NCBI GenBank assembly: GCA_028023455.1
Contig: JAQFVV010000002.1
Location: 31,255,725-31,319,724 of the forward strand
Direction: 5' to 3'
From: Epiperipatus broadwayi
Lineage: Eukaryota > Onychophora > Udeonychophora > Euonychophora > Peripatidae
Length of the DNA: 64,000 nt
Below, one piece after another: positions 1 to 12,693 of this stretch. Within the stretch, counting starts at the first letter, position 1. Every line of letters begins with the position of its first letter. The translations under genes and the position numbers were made by a program. Below the pieces are notes generated by a model that worked only from the letters and a program-made list of their open reading frames with translations, was not told the origin of the DNA and made no database searches.

Positions 1-131
1 CAGCATGAAATACGTATATTGGTGATTATTTACCTATTCTACATGTGTGTGATCATGTGTATCAGTTGTATGAGATAGTGTGAATAGTTGAAGGTTTCTT
101 GAAAGTCTGAGTTCAAATTCTCTATATTTAC
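1..131 (-). repeat. Fold-back family F, partial arm at window edge
   Basis: This is the reverse complement of the outer arm seen in the palindromes at 15,181-15,731 and 58,978-59,514. It shares the 'ttggtgattattta' block, the 'tatgagatagtg' block and the 'gaaagtctgag' end. It is cut by the left edge of the window, so the other arm may lie outside. No coding content. Confidence 0.7.
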
Positions 132-2512
132 AATTAAGTTTTAGACATAAGAATGTCTGTATTTCAAATCTTATCTTTATTTTGTATAATTTAGAAATTT
201 ATATATATATAATTAAAACAGAAAGTATTAATGTTACTTTTCTCCAAAAATTATCATAAAAGTTCACATTCTATAATTCTTTATACTAATTTATTCAACG
301 AGTCTTTTTAAGATTAAATTCATCAATAATTCTCTCTCTCTCCATCTCTTTTTCGTTTGCCAGATTTACATTTAAATAACATTGTGCTACTATTTGAAAG
401 TCACATTTGTAATTGTGTTTATGCTAACTTGTTAATAAAAGCATAATAAATATTAATTGCTGCATAATTAAGATGTCAGTAGTTGACATATTTATGCGAA
501 CTTTTTTTTTATCAAAGCCAAATATTAAATTGTTCAAAACACAAAATACATTCTTGTTTTTTTATTTGTTATTGTTTCTAAGATTTTTTTTAAAAAAAAT
601 AAAAGTCAATATTATTATTTTTGTATTTTAAATAATACGGTGAATTTGTGCTTGAGATTTGTATTTACTGTACACTGAATTTTTATGCTAACCCATAATA
701 TTGTCATAAGTTGCTATTTTGATGTAATCAGTATAAGAAGCTTAATTGTATATTGGTAATACATCTATTTAAAACACTATGATTTAGATTCGAATTTTTC
801 CATGTAAAAAACTTGGTATTTTATTTTCTTATATAACCTAATTATTGTTATATAGATATTTAGCTATCCTTAATCAACAAAAAAGAAGTATAAAAACATA
901 TTGTAATCTTCACTATTTCGTAAAAGGCTTACCTGACAATTAATTCCTTCTTCATTGTTTCCTTATGGATAATGGTTGCTTTTGTAGAAACTTTTGCTAT
1001 TTCATGATCTGTCTAAAGACTGGTTTTGCTTTATCTTACTTTTATAAGCAACAGTAATATGGAATTGTAAAGCAAAAGAACCTCACAAATGTATCTTACA
1101 AATGCTATATCAATATATTGCAAGTATTTTCTTTTTAATTATTTAGCAATTTTTTATTTTATTTTAAGTTTTTTTAAAATATTTTATTCCTTGGTATAGT
1201 TTAAATGTAAGACAGAAATATTTTATTATGAAGATGACAAGGCATAACAAACTACCGAAGATGATAGGCAAGAATTATTGCAGTGTCATGTGACCCTATA
1301 ACCAATATTTTAACTCAACTTTCAAAGAGATATTTAATATACATACATATTCTATTAAATTGAAATGGTTTCCAGTTAAAAAATGCTATGAAAATAATTG
1401 AAAGTATTTCTGCATATTACATGTACTTATTTGTAAATTTTTTAATTCACTATTAATACTTTGTTTTATTATTATTGTAATAATTAATTTATAATGTTTA
1501 TTTTATTTGATTTACATATATATAAAATCATATAAAATAAATATAACAAACAAAATATTCTGGAATAAATTCTACAGTATTTAAAATACCAATATATAAA
1601 AATAAATAATAGCTATACTCAGCTGCAATAGCTATTATTATATTTTTACATATAGGTATTTTGAACATTGTAGAGTTTATTTAAGATTTTTTTGGTTTGT
1701 ATATATATATTGTGTATGTATACAATATATATATATATATATATATATTGTGTGTGTGTGTATTCTGAATTGATAGGCTTTTCAAACACTGTTAATACTT
1801 ATATCAATGTACCTTTATATTTTTATTAAAATGCCTATTTAAACTTACTTATTGAAAATTTAAAAAAATAAATAATTTTATTGTCATATAACACCTAGAC
1901 ACATTGATATTAATTCTTTTCCAGGAAATTACATTTTAGTTCATAATAATATTTCTGTTTAATTTCATAGAGACAAAGTAACGGGTGAAATTTGAATAAT
2001 TAGTATATTTTCTTTGCAATTTTGTGATATAATAATTCCATGTGATAGGTAAAAATTGTATATTTTAGTATATCATTGTGTTGGCAGAAAAATTGTTTTT
2101 AATAAATCGCAGGAATTATCATCAAGATGTAAACTCTTTACTTGAAAGATTAAATGCAAGAACCCAATTTTCTCAAAATGATAACTCTTGTTTATATTTT
2201 CGATATTAAGCAGAAGCAATTACAGAGGTATTATCATTTTTTAGTTATTTGAAAGATGTTTCTATTAATTTAATAAATATAAAATATATCTATTTTTTAT
2301 AATTATATATTTGTAGAGGAATTTAAATTTGTATTGGGGAAAAAAAACTTTAAATAAATTTATTTACTTTTACAATTTTGTTGTTGTTTTACTTAAGTTA
2401 AAAGTTGATTTAATAATATATTTGCTGAAAATAATTATATTTAAACTAAAATATCATTCAGACTGAAAACCATATATAAGAAAATACAAATTTTCAAAAT
2501 TTATCTCATTTC
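132..2512. other. AT-rich stretch without a recognisable gene
   Basis: I see no ORF of note, no RNA gene and no element with clear ends. The only structure is a mixed (TA)n/(TG)n tract at about 1,698-1,761, which can fold on itself, and scattered poly-T and poly-A runs. Confidence 0.6.
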
Positions 2513-2960
2513 ATTTACTGAACTTATTCATGGGGTATTTTGAATTCAGACTTTCACATGACTCTCAACTCTCCACACTATCTCATATTACTGATACACT
2601 TGAACAATATATGTCTAAAAGATAAATAATCACCAATATATATATATATATATTGTTCTACCAGCACTCATCAGTTGGTCCAGATTATCATCTCTACACA
2701 TATATACAAAAAGTGCTCAGATTTGTATTAAGGTACCCAATCTTCATACTTTAATGGACAGACTTCAATTCATTCCACCCTCTAACTCTTCAGCCATCCA
2801 TCCTATTGAAAATGTGATGATGGAACACTCAAAGCTCACACTGATACTGACATTCTCATCACACCCAGGTTGGCCATAAGTCACTCTGACCCTCATGTCA
2901 AGGACATAATCTATTTAAGTACATAAATGAGGGCTGGGCAGACATTCAAGCTACTATTTA
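2513..2960 (+). repeat. Fold-back family F, long single-orientation copy
   Basis: This copy carries the family-F unit in one direction only: outer arm, a (TA)n interruption near 2,637-2,655, then an inner part ('ctcatcagttggtccag', 'actttaatggacag', 'tgatggaacactcaaag') that appears inverted at 15,360-15,560 and degenerate at 24,225-24,560. It therefore shows the unfolded unit from which the palindromic copies derive. No ORF. Confidence 0.6.
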
Positions 2961-3910
2961 ATATCTAACATTATATATATATATATATATAGGGCAATAG
3001 ATGGCGTTCTACCAAAAACACCGTCAAGCGTAAGTTTGTTTACATAAATGTCAGAGCAAGCATTCACTATCTCTAACTTTAATTCCACCTTCAGATCATA
3101 TATATATATATATTGAAACAGATATTCTGTTCCTCATATAAATATTCAAAAGACCCCCTCCCATTTAAAAACGTCTAGCGTGATTCAGTCTAATTGGGAA
3201 CGCAATAAATTTTGATTTGTTTAAAAAAAAAATCATATTTTTAATTTTGAGATTGATGAATTTGAATAAAATGTTATATCGTCTTATTTTACTTTTTTTT
3301 TTTTATCTGTCTCAATAAAAAGAAGAGAAATTAATTATCCAATCATTAAAAAGAAAGAAAAAAGATACTTGAATTAAACTGAGGCAGTATTCAAATTAGG
3401 CACGTCGTCGGAAGAAAAGAACTTTTTTTTTCTCTCTCTCGTCTTACACAGAGAGGCAGAACGTATTAAATCCTTTTTTTTAAAAAAAAAGTGTATTATT
3501 TAATTCTTTTGACATATTAAAATATAGCTTTAGCAAAACGTGAAAATGGAAAAAGAAAACTTTGCTAGAGGAATGATAATAATAATGGGGTAATTTAGCG
3601 GCTTCACTCTCTCCACGCTGTGCCATGACTTTCCATCGATGAAATAACCCGCCTTCTTTTGAGTAAATTAGACTGCAAAACTGGAAGGTAATTTTTATAA
3701 AATATTAAAACATATTTATCATACGTTATAAAGTGAAGTTATGAAATAATTACATAGAGTTTATTTTGTAAAATATTAAAACATGTTTATCATACGTTAT
3801 AAAATGAAGTTATGAAATGGTTATACGCAAATTTATTTATAAAAATATTTGAACGTATTTACTATATGGATTAAAAAAAATGCTTTAATTGCATACTACT
3901 TCTATCTGAG

Positions 3911-5018
3911 TAATGTAACAGAACTTATACGTATGAATATACTGTTATATTTGATTAAATTATAAATGCCTCAATTATCAAATGATAAATGCTCTACAAA
4001 CCAAGAATTGCTGAGTTCAAATGTCTACCAATCGGTAATAATTCATAAAATGATGAAATGCTCTATAAATCATAAATACCTGACTGCTTCTAAGCTTCTT
4101 ATAATGTAACAGAGTTTATGTATAAGAATATACTTCTATATTTGGCTAAATTATAAATGCCTCAATTATCAAATCAAGAATTGCTGAGTTCAAATGTCTA
4201 CCAATCGGTAATAATTCATAAAATGATGAAATGCTCTATAAATCATAAATACCTGACTGATTCTAAGCTTCTTATAATGTAACAGAGTTTATGTATAAGA
4301 ATATACTTTTATATTTGGCTAAATTATAAATGCCTCAATTATCAAATGATAAATGCTCTACAAACCAAGAATTGCTGAGTTCAAATGTCTACCAATCGGT
4401 AATAATTCATAAAATGATGAAATGCTCTATAAATCATAAATACCTGACTGCTTCTAAGCTTCTTATAATGTAACAGAGTTTATGTATAAGAATATACTTC
4501 TATATTTGGCTAAATTATAAATGCCTCAATTATCAAATGATAAATCAAACCAAGAATTGCTGAGTTCAAATGTCTACCAATCGGTAATAATTCATAAAAT
4601 GATGAAATGCTCTATAAATCATAAATACCTGACTGCTTCTAAGCTTCTTATAATGTAACAGAGTTTATGTATAAGAATATACTTTTATATTTGGCTAAAT
4701 TATAAATGCCTCAATTATCAAATGATAAATGCTCTACAAACCAAGAATTGCTGAGTTCAAATGTCTACCAATCGGTAATAATTCATAAAATGATGAAATG
4801 CTCTATAAATCATAAATACTTGACTGCTTCTAAGCTTCTTATAATGTAACAGAGTTTATGTATAAGAATATACTTTTATATTTGACTAAATTATAAATGC
4901 TTTAATTACCAAATGATGAATACTCCACAAACCAAGAATTGCTGAATTTAAATGTTTACCAATCAGTAATAATTCATAAGATAACAAAATGTTATATAAA
5001 TCATAAATGCTTAACTGC
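3911..5018 (+). repeat. 191-bp tandem array in 5' LTR (about 6 units)
   Basis: The block 'caagaattgctga' recurs at 4,002, 4,175, 4,366, 4,551, 4,742 and 4,933. Spacing is 191 bp, except 173 and 185 bp where short stretches are deleted. The first (partial) and last units are the most diverged, as expected when turnover is active in the middle of an array. Each unit contains 'accaatcggtaataattca'. A 60-residue reading frame through the last unit is not a gene. Confidence 0.85.
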
Positions 5019-5890
5019 TACCAAGCTTCTTCTCATAAAGGTATACAAAAATAAACTATTGTTGAATTGGAATATTTCCAAGCTTTTCCTCATAAATGAA
5101 TTCAAAATGAATTATTGTTAAATTAGAATATTTCCAAGTTTCTTCTCATAAATGAATTCAAAATGAATTATTGTTGAATTAGAATATTTCCAAGCTTCTT
5201 CTCATAAATGGATTCAAAATGAATTATTGTTAAATTAGAATAATTCCAAGCTTCTTCTCATAAATGGATTCAAAATGAATTATTGTTGAATTAGAATATT
5301 TCCAAGCTTCTTCTCATAAATGGATTCAAAATGAATTATTGTTAAATTAGAATAATTCCAAGCTTCTTCTCATAAATGGATTCAAAATGAATTATTGTTG
5401 AATTAGAATATTTCCAAGCTTCTTCTCATAAATGGATTCAAAATGAATTATTGTTGAATTAGAATATTTCCAAGCTTCTTCTCATAAATGGATTCAAAAT
5501 GAATTATTGTTGAATTAGAATATTTCCAAGTTTCTTCTCATAAATGAATTCAAAATGAATTATTGTTGAATTAGAATATTTCCAAGCTTCTTCTCATAAA
5601 TGGATTCAAAATGAATTATTGTTAAATTAGAATATTTCCAAGTTTCTTCTCATAAATGAATTCAAAATGAATTATTGTTGAATTAGAATATTTCCAAGCT
5701 TCTTCTCATAAAGGAATACAAAAATGAACTATTGTTGAATTGGAATATTTCCAAGCTTCTTCTCATAAAGGAATACAAAAATGAACTATTGTTGAATTGG
5801 AATATTTCCAAGCTTCTTCTCATAAAGGAATACAAAAATGAACTATTGTTGAATTAGGATGTTTCCAAGTGTCTTCTCATAATGAACGTG
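5019..5890 (+). repeat. 56-bp tandem array in 5' LTR (about 16 units)
   Basis: Units of about 56 bp centred on 'tttccaagcttcttctcata' follow the 191-bp array directly. Two unit variants ('aaatggattcaaaatgaatt' and 'aaatgaattcaaaatgaatt') are interspersed. The last units carry 'aaaggaatacaaaaatgaac' instead. The order of variants is largely the same in the downstream LTR. Confidence 0.85.
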
Positions 5891-6394
5891 TAAATGAACT
5901 ATTGATAAATAAAAAAGGAACTGCTTCTAACTCTTTTATAAGTAAAATAAAAATGAGTTATCATGTGGATAGAAATGAATTTCGTTAGAAATTGCAATTT
6001 AATTGTTATTTAATAAATTTTTTTGTTACTAAAAATTAAATTGGTTATCCAGTTGTTCAGTTTTGTTTGTTTTTATCGCATCACTCACCAATTATAGCAC
6101 TGGTTCATGAGAATCTCATGCATTCCTGAGCTACGTCTGACATAACTAGACCCAGGCCAGTCAGGTTGTAGTAAGACGGAACTCTAATGGCGCTGTTTGG
6201 AAAACCAAACATATAAATGTTTAGATGTTCACAGTCTCTATGGTACTACATCCTCTGATGAGCAGGAAATATTGTTGTAGGAGGCATTAACATCTGCATT
6301 AGGAATGTCAATTGATAGTTCCTTCCTACAGCATGCTCATCAGAAAATTGTTACAACTGATGTGATAAAAGGGTTGTACGCGGGTCCGGTTACA

Positions 6395-6560
6395 TTTGGC
6401 TTCCAACTGTGAGGCTTTATCCAGCTAGCCTAACCATAGGCACCTATTACATTGTCACCTTACTGTGAGGCCTTATCTGGCATAGGCCGGTTAATTTGCC
6501 ACCCTATTGTGAGGTCCGATCTAGCTAGCCTACTCATAGGCATAAGCAGATCACGATTCT
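6395..6560 (+). promoter_or_regulatory. Primer-binding-site-like motif, repeated three times in degenerate form
   Basis: Immediately after the LTR end lies 'tttggcttccaactgtgagg'. This resembles the TGG-starting primer-binding sites of Ty3/gypsy-like elements and retroviruses, which pair with a tRNA 3' end, but it has several mismatches. Related blocks follow at about 6,451 ('ttgtcaccttactgtgaggc') and 6,493 ('ttgccaccctattgtgaggt'), each trailed by a 'taggc' segment. The tRNA partner cannot be fixed by eye. Confidence 0.45.
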
Positions 6561-6743
6561 GTGATATGAACAGTGCATATGATGTAGTGATGTAATTTGT
6601 TCAGGAAGGATGGAAAAATAAAAGTCTAAAAGAAAAACAAAAATGAATGGCATAAAGAATGAAACAGGCATTTCAAAGAAGATGGAGTAAGGTCATGGTG
6701 TGGATGGAGAGAGAAGCTTACTGATTCAGAAAACAAAGGAGAA

Positions 6744-8158
6744 ATGGTAAACATGGAGGCTCAAAAAACAGAAGAAATAGCTATGATAGCTCAGATAATA
6801 GAAATTATAAAAGCAGACCAAAAGAAAAGGGATAAACAAAGAGAAGAAGATAACCAAAAATGGGATAAACAAAGAGAAGAATATAACCAAAAATGGGATA
6901 AACAAAGAGAAGAAGATAACCAAAAATGGGATAAACAAAGAGAAGAAGATATCAAACAAAGAGAAGAATATAACCAAAAATGGGATAAACAAAGAGAAGA
7001 AGATATCAAACAAAGAGAAGAATATAACAAGCAAGCAATAGAAGCAAACCAAAGAATAGAAAAATGAATTAAAGAAGCATTCAAAAATCAGAATGAAAAG
7101 TTAAACCAGTTGATAAAGGAAATAATTCAACCTAAAAAATTGGATGAGGAGGAGACTTTGGAATTTCCAACCAAAGATATTTAATTTTAAAGGAATCACA
7201 AATTGAATATCCTATTACTGATGAAGCAAAATTTGAGATTGTTAAAAAGGAAGAAATTGAAATTACAAAGAGTGATATTGAAATTGTCAGTCTACCTTCA
7301 GGAAAACTTCTGATTGTGGAATGTACCTCTAAAATTGAAAATAAAGAAACAGTATATACAGAAGCTGAGAATGAAATTGTATCAAATACAGTAAAAGAGT
7401 TTCAAATGGATGAAAATGAATCTAATAAAGCAAAATTAAAATCTTCTGATCTTCAAGAAGATGAAAAACGTGAAAATGAACATAATCAAAAACTTAATTC
7501 TCATATAACAAAGGGACTATCCAATATAGAAGAAAATGTTTCAGAAAAATTGTCTGATATATGCTATGAAATAGTAACAAAGATAGAGAAAGGAATCATA
7601 AAATGGAAAGAAAAGTGTGTTAGTCCTCAGCCATATATAAAAATTATAAACAAAAGCTTAATAAACTCAAATCAAAAATTGAGTACAAAAAAAAAATATA
7701 TAAAGACAGTTATTAAAAATATAGTTGCTTATGCAGGAAAAGACACCAAAAAAGAATCTGAAAACTCGGGATTTATCAGTGTGAAAGAAATTAAACGACA
7801 AGAAACCTTTGCAAATACCAAAAAAACAATTACTATGGCAGAAGAACCATTTAAAAAGAAACTTTTATATAAAAATGAAGTACCACCATGGAAGAGGAAC
7901 AGGAGAAAATTCACAGATGGTGTTCATGGTCCATATCGGACGCGTATGATCTCCAAAGAAAATACAGAAGTGAAGAAGCAAGACATCACAGTAATGTTAA
8001 ACATGATAAATTTTCAACAAAGAGACGATCCCGAAGTATGTCACCTCATAATACAAAAGAGGACTATAGGAGAACTGATCATGATCCTCAGTCTCCCAAA
8101 ACAGGTTGCAGTTATGATTCAGAATAAAATAGAGATAGCTGATGGAAAAAGTTTGTGA
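6744..8158 (+). pseudogene. gag-like ORF with hendecad coiled-coil repeats, disrupted
   Basis: An ATG at 6,744 opens a lysine/glutamate-rich frame (107 codons) ending in a TGA at 7,065-7,067. The same frame continues to about 7,180. After a frameshift it resumes as a 280-codon frame ending at 8,158. Residues about 30-95 are tandem copies of an 11-residue unit, DKQREEDNQKW with Y/D variation, encoded by a 33-bp minisatellite (about 6,830-7,030) and expected to form a coiled coil. The C-terminal part is basic. In the last 250 bp a second frame (7,888-8,127) also looks protein-like, with an RS-rich stretch (KRRSRSMSP), so another frameshift near 7,950-8,000 is possible. I see no zinc knuckle or protease motif. 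Position just downstream of the primer-site-like motif in an LTR element suggests gag, but similarity to a known gag is not established. A captured host pseudogene is the alternative. Confidence 0.45.
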
Positions 8159-11100
8159 GTGTGGTGTAGTGATGCATGAACTTGTGTTTTTCATGTTGAG
8201 ATGGTGGATGATTGAGCGGAGCTGCTTGGATGCATTGTGTTATGATGCTCCGAAGTATATGCTCGGCACTATCCCGACCTGGATGTTGTGCTCCAAGAGT
8301 AGTCCAGCAGTGCGTATATTGTACCGGTCGGTTTCGTCTGTTCATATAACAAGATCTAGCATCTAGGCAAAAGTACCTCGAATCCAATCCTGTGCAAGAT
8401 ACATAGGTCAGGAACATTCATGAACTCTGCCCTATTTGCCTATTTTCCAGATCTACCAACTTATGAGCAACAATTCCAATGATACTGATCTAATTTATTC
8501 CTACCCTGCCGGCATCACAAAGTCGTGACACAAAAAGACTCTTATTCGAACTTGGTTCATGTCTAGGATATTATAATTAGCGATTTTCGATCATCTAGTA
8601 AGGGAAACCTTTTTATATTACATCAAAATTATTTCTAATCAATAAATGAAACAATGACTTAGATATTTAGAAAGATATAACATTTATTAAATCAACTTGG
8701 AATAGATATGATTGCAAACGTTATTGGTGTTACAATGTAAATAAAATGGGTGTTTATCTCCCTTGGACAACATTAACCTCTCTTACAATACTATACAATG
8801 AACATATTTAATCATCAATAACAAATAATTCATGGCTTTATTCTATTGCGGCTATTTATATGTCAATAATTTATCGATGGACTGTGATACATAAGATTTT
8901 TAATAATAGTGCTAGACTACGGTATCTGAACATTATTTGAATCCACCAGTACTAAAATAACAGCATTCATACCAATACGTAAGTTTATTAAGTTGGATGA
9001 TAAGGGTAATTTTATTTAATTACTATTTGCATTGGCTATACAAGAACGTGTGTGGGAAGCTACTTTGGGAAATAATAATAATGGCAGAAGCGTCATATCT
9101 GAAAGTGCGAATGATATATATATATTAAACAGTGGCAATCCATTTAGTATAATCATAACAGTACGGTTTAGGAGAATTAATAGGCTTTTAACGAGAATAA
9201 AATCTGGGAGAGCGGTACGTGTATGATGGCAATGGAGAGATCTATTCTAAGATCTAAGAAGATGCTTCAATTCACCGTTAAAGAAAGCGACTCTCTGCAA
9301 ACATCGGCAGGGTCGGGTCATAAACAACGAAGAATGCGCTTTATGGAATTGCCATAGGCTGGACTTTTGCCAGAGCGAACCCTATGCCATAATATCACGC
9401 GCTGAAGAAATCCAAAAAGGTTTGCCAAACCTTGTCCTTGGTATTGGAAGTAAAAATGAATGAAGCACAAAGATATATATAACGAAAGGCCGGTATACAC
9501 GTAACGCTTGCATTAATATAAATATATATATTTAACTAAGGAATAAAGAATTATCGCCTATCTTTATTAATAAAAACCCAGCGTACTGGTATGATTTGAT
9601 TACTACGTGGATATGGAAGAATTACATTTTTATGCTAATATAATAGAGCTCATAGAACTAAAGGATCCCCCCCCCCCTTAATGTATTACTTTAAACTACA
9701 CATAAACTTTCCACAACGTATAAATAATATAACTCTTTGGTTTTGAATGCTTTAATAAATAAATACTTTTCATATTATTAAATATATATATAAAGTCGGT
9801 GGTGGCTATTGATTTCAAGAAATTAATATTAATTTAATTCATATAAATCTAATTGCAGATTTTAGAAGTTAGCGCTATTATTTAATTAACCAAAAAAAAA
9901 CATTTCTACGAAAATAGATTTTTACTTAGTTGTTGAAAATAACACTGTACAAGAATTATCAAATTCTTATTTTATTTCCCCAGACTGGCAGGCTCCCGCT
10001 ATACTAGGAATAACAAATTTGTTTTCAAAACTACTAGGTTAATTACCCTCTGAAAAGTAAGGAGGGTTTTCTTTTATTAAAAGAGATAGCGTAAGCATTT
10101 GCGATTCTGGGGGAAAATTATCGACATATAATTTAGTATCTGAAAGTATAAAACATAATAATAAGAATAAAATATTGCCGCATAGACGTGACATTAAGTA
10201 CTAATAATTATTCAGGAGAGGTTTAATGTAGGAGAGATTACAGCTAAGTTATATAGAGAGAAGAAAGTACAATTGACAAAAAAGGTAAGAATTCATAAAT
10301 TGATTCATAACTAATATTAAATTTTACAAATGAAAGCTTTACAAAATGTTTAAAGAAATAGATAGGTGAGAGTTAAAATTATTCACGCTAACTTTAAGAG
10401 TCTAGCAGCATTTGAAATTGTTACCTCTGTACAAACTTGGCTGTTCTTTTGATGATTTCGGATTCCCTCAGAGAACTAGATCTAGTTTGTTAAGCAGTTA
10501 TTCAGGCAGGTAGTAATTTTATGATTTAATGAACAGGCATATCAGTATAGTCTATGAGTATCGGGATCCAGGGCACAGATTTCAGGGAAAGCCATCTCGA
10601 ATGGCGAGAAAGGCGATTTAGATTTACTCAGTACACATTGAAAATAACCAACGCAAATTTTCTTGGTCTGCTATCATTGACTGTCTTACTTACTCTCCCA
10701 ATTAATTCGTAATTAATCCATGCCTTGGTATTCTTGGAATCCCTTTCTTGATTGGTCATTGCAATCTAATTTCCAAAAGAATTCGTATACAAGCTTTTAC
10801 CTATTGTGATGGAAGATGCCATTGTTAGATAAGCATTCAAACTTTAATTAATTTTGATAAAAGAAAATGTTTGTAACAAAAATAAATCAATTAAGTTTAG
10901 TTTCTACTTTTGATTCTAGAGAAACTTTTAATTAAAGTTATGTTAGAATATTATACAAGATTACGCTTCTCACCTTTAATTAATTTTGACTAATTACAAT
11001 CGCATCTTCCATATTGGATTTAAAATAAAAGTATAGTTTAATGACAAAAAATAATTTAAAAACACAATTTTATAAACTTACATGTAACGAACTTTTCCAC

Positions 11101-11880
11101 TAAATATTTACTCAGTACCTTTGTCTCTACAATATCAGTAGATATCTGAGCTGCAATTAACAAACAATTATTATAACTTTTATAAAACAAATTAATACAG
11201 AAATTATAATATATTTTGATATTATAAGTCCGTTATAATTAATCCCCCATTCCCTATTGCGTATATGAATTTTCCGACGCTACATTTATTAATTTTATTT
11301 TGCATGTTTAAATTCAGATATTTATGCCAATATCTTCGTTAATAAATATGTTAGTTAATATAACTCAAACAAAAGGATACAAACAAATATGTTAGTGAGT
11401 GGAATATATATGCAAGCATAGGGTTTGAATTTAGGTTGGTAGCGGAAGATTGGAAGTGGGCTGTGAAGCGCAATCTGAATCTCAGATTCCGCTTCAATAT
11501 ATAGGTCTCATGTATAGGCCTTGGTCTCATAGATAGGCCAAATGATAGCCCCTAAGACTCACCGAAGCTGAGCAGGGTTGGCTGAGTGCCAAATTGATTT
11601 TTTTTCTCTGGCTCCTATTCTTGGTTGGATGATACTTCTAGGTACAAGAGAGGTAGTGCTTAAAAATGAGATATTTTCTCATGACGTCATGAGGCGGTGT
11701 GTACTGGTAGTTTGTGCTTGACCATCTATTTGTCCCAGCATTGGAGGCTATGGTTTATGTATTCACTTTTCCAGCTCATCTTACCCATTCATCAGCATAT
11801 CTAAAACCAGGCAGTACTGAGAAATAATGTATATAGTATGTGGAATGAAATCGTATTTCAAGGCGATTTCATCCCAAAAT
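8159..11880. other. Internal region of the LTR element, no recognisable pol
   Basis: No reading frame above about 65 residues and no reverse transcriptase, RNase H, integrase or protease motif on either strand. Parts of 8,160-8,560 and 9,000-9,520 are less AT-rich than the rest. A C run lies at 9,669-9,679. A stretch near 11,540-11,650 resembles the internal promoter of 5S rRNA and is listed separately. Confidence 0.55.
11540..11650 (+). repeat. 5S-rRNA-like fragment (possible SINE3-type head), weak
   Basis: 'gaagctgagcagggttgg' closely resembles the 5S rRNA box A region (GAAGCTAAGCAGGGTCGG). About 45 nt downstream is 'ggttggatgatac', recalling the box C core TTGGATGGGAGAC. The spacing is longer than in 5S rRNA (about 18 nt), so this would be a degenerate or interrupted derivative. 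5S-derived SINEs (SINE3) are known; chance resemblance is possible. Confidence 0.3.
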
Positions 11881-11882
11881 TT

Positions 11883-11894
11883 GGTGAGGGGTAA
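11883..11894 (+). promoter_or_regulatory. Polypurine-tract-like sequence before the 3' LTR
   Basis: 'ggtgaggggtaa' abuts the TGAAACAG start of the second LTR. LTR elements prime plus-strand synthesis from a purine tract at this position. This one contains two T residues, so it is a weak match supported mainly by location. Confidence 0.4.
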
Positions 11895-12693
11895 TGAAAC
11901 AGATATTCTGTTCCTCATATAAATATTCAAAAGACCCTCCCCATTTAAAAACGTCTAGCGTGATTCAGTCTAATTGGGAACGCAATAAATTTTGATTTGT
12001 TTAAAAAAAAATCATATTTTTAATTTTGAGATTGATGAATTTGAATAAAATGTTATATCGTCTTATTTTACTTTTTTTTTTTTTTTATCTGTCTCAATAA
12101 AAAGAAGAGAAATTAATTATCCAATCATTAAAAAGAAAGAAAAAAGATACTTGAATTAAACTGAGGCAGTATTCAAATTAGGCACGTCGTCGGAAGAAAA
12201 GAACTTTTTTTTTCTCTCTCTCGTCTTACACAGAGAGGCAGAACGTATTAAATCCTTTTTTTTTTTAAAAAAAGTGTATTATTTAATTCTTTTGACATAT
12301 TAAAATATAGCTTTAGCAAAATGTGAAAATGGAAAAAGAAAACTTTGCTAGAGGAATGATAATAATAATGGGGTAATTTAGCGGCTTCACTCTCTCCACA
12401 CTGTGCCATGACTTTCCATCGATGAAATAACCCGCCTTCTTTTGAGTAAATTAGACTGCAAAACTGGAAGGTAATTTTTATAAAATATTAAAACATATTT
12501 ATCATACATTATAAAGTGAAGTTATGAAATAATTACATAGAGTTTATTTTGTAAAATATTAAAACATGTTTATCATATGTTATAAAATGAAGTTATGAAA
12601 TGGTTATACGCAAATTTATTTATAAAAATATTTGAACGTATTTACTATATGGATTTAAAAAAATGCTTTAATTGCATACTACTTCTATCTGAG

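Larger units (their letters stand above)
3114..6394 (+). repeat. 5' LTR-like direct repeat
   Basis: 3,281 bp. Order: AT-rich leader with 'acgtctagcgtgattcag'; pyrimidine/purine runs; two tandem arrays (191 bp and 56 bp units); a moderately GC-richer 3' part with a short hairpin at 6,255-6,343; terminal 'gcgggtccggttaca'. It differs from the downstream copy by scattered substitutions, homopolymer lengths, two short deletions (18 and 6 nt) in the 191-bp array and about one extra 56-bp unit. Those array differences account for nearly all of the 30-bp length difference. Confidence 0.7.

Noticed and set aside
4939-5121. 60-residue frame and its twin at 13,746-13,928
   Set aside because: Both run through the last 191-bp unit into the 56-bp array of the LTRs. 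The conservation is due to the LTR duplication, not coding.
3911-5890. CRISPR-like array
   Set aside because: Units are whole tandem monomers without unique spacers, in a eukaryotic repeat context.
6726-7084. Minus-strand frames opposite the gag-like ORF
   Set aside because: Antisense shadows of the 33-bp minisatellite; periodic and low complexity.
9032-9226. 64-residue frame in the LTR element interior
   Set aside because: No domain, no related frame elsewhere, and a non-ATG start in context; below what chance allows in several kb.
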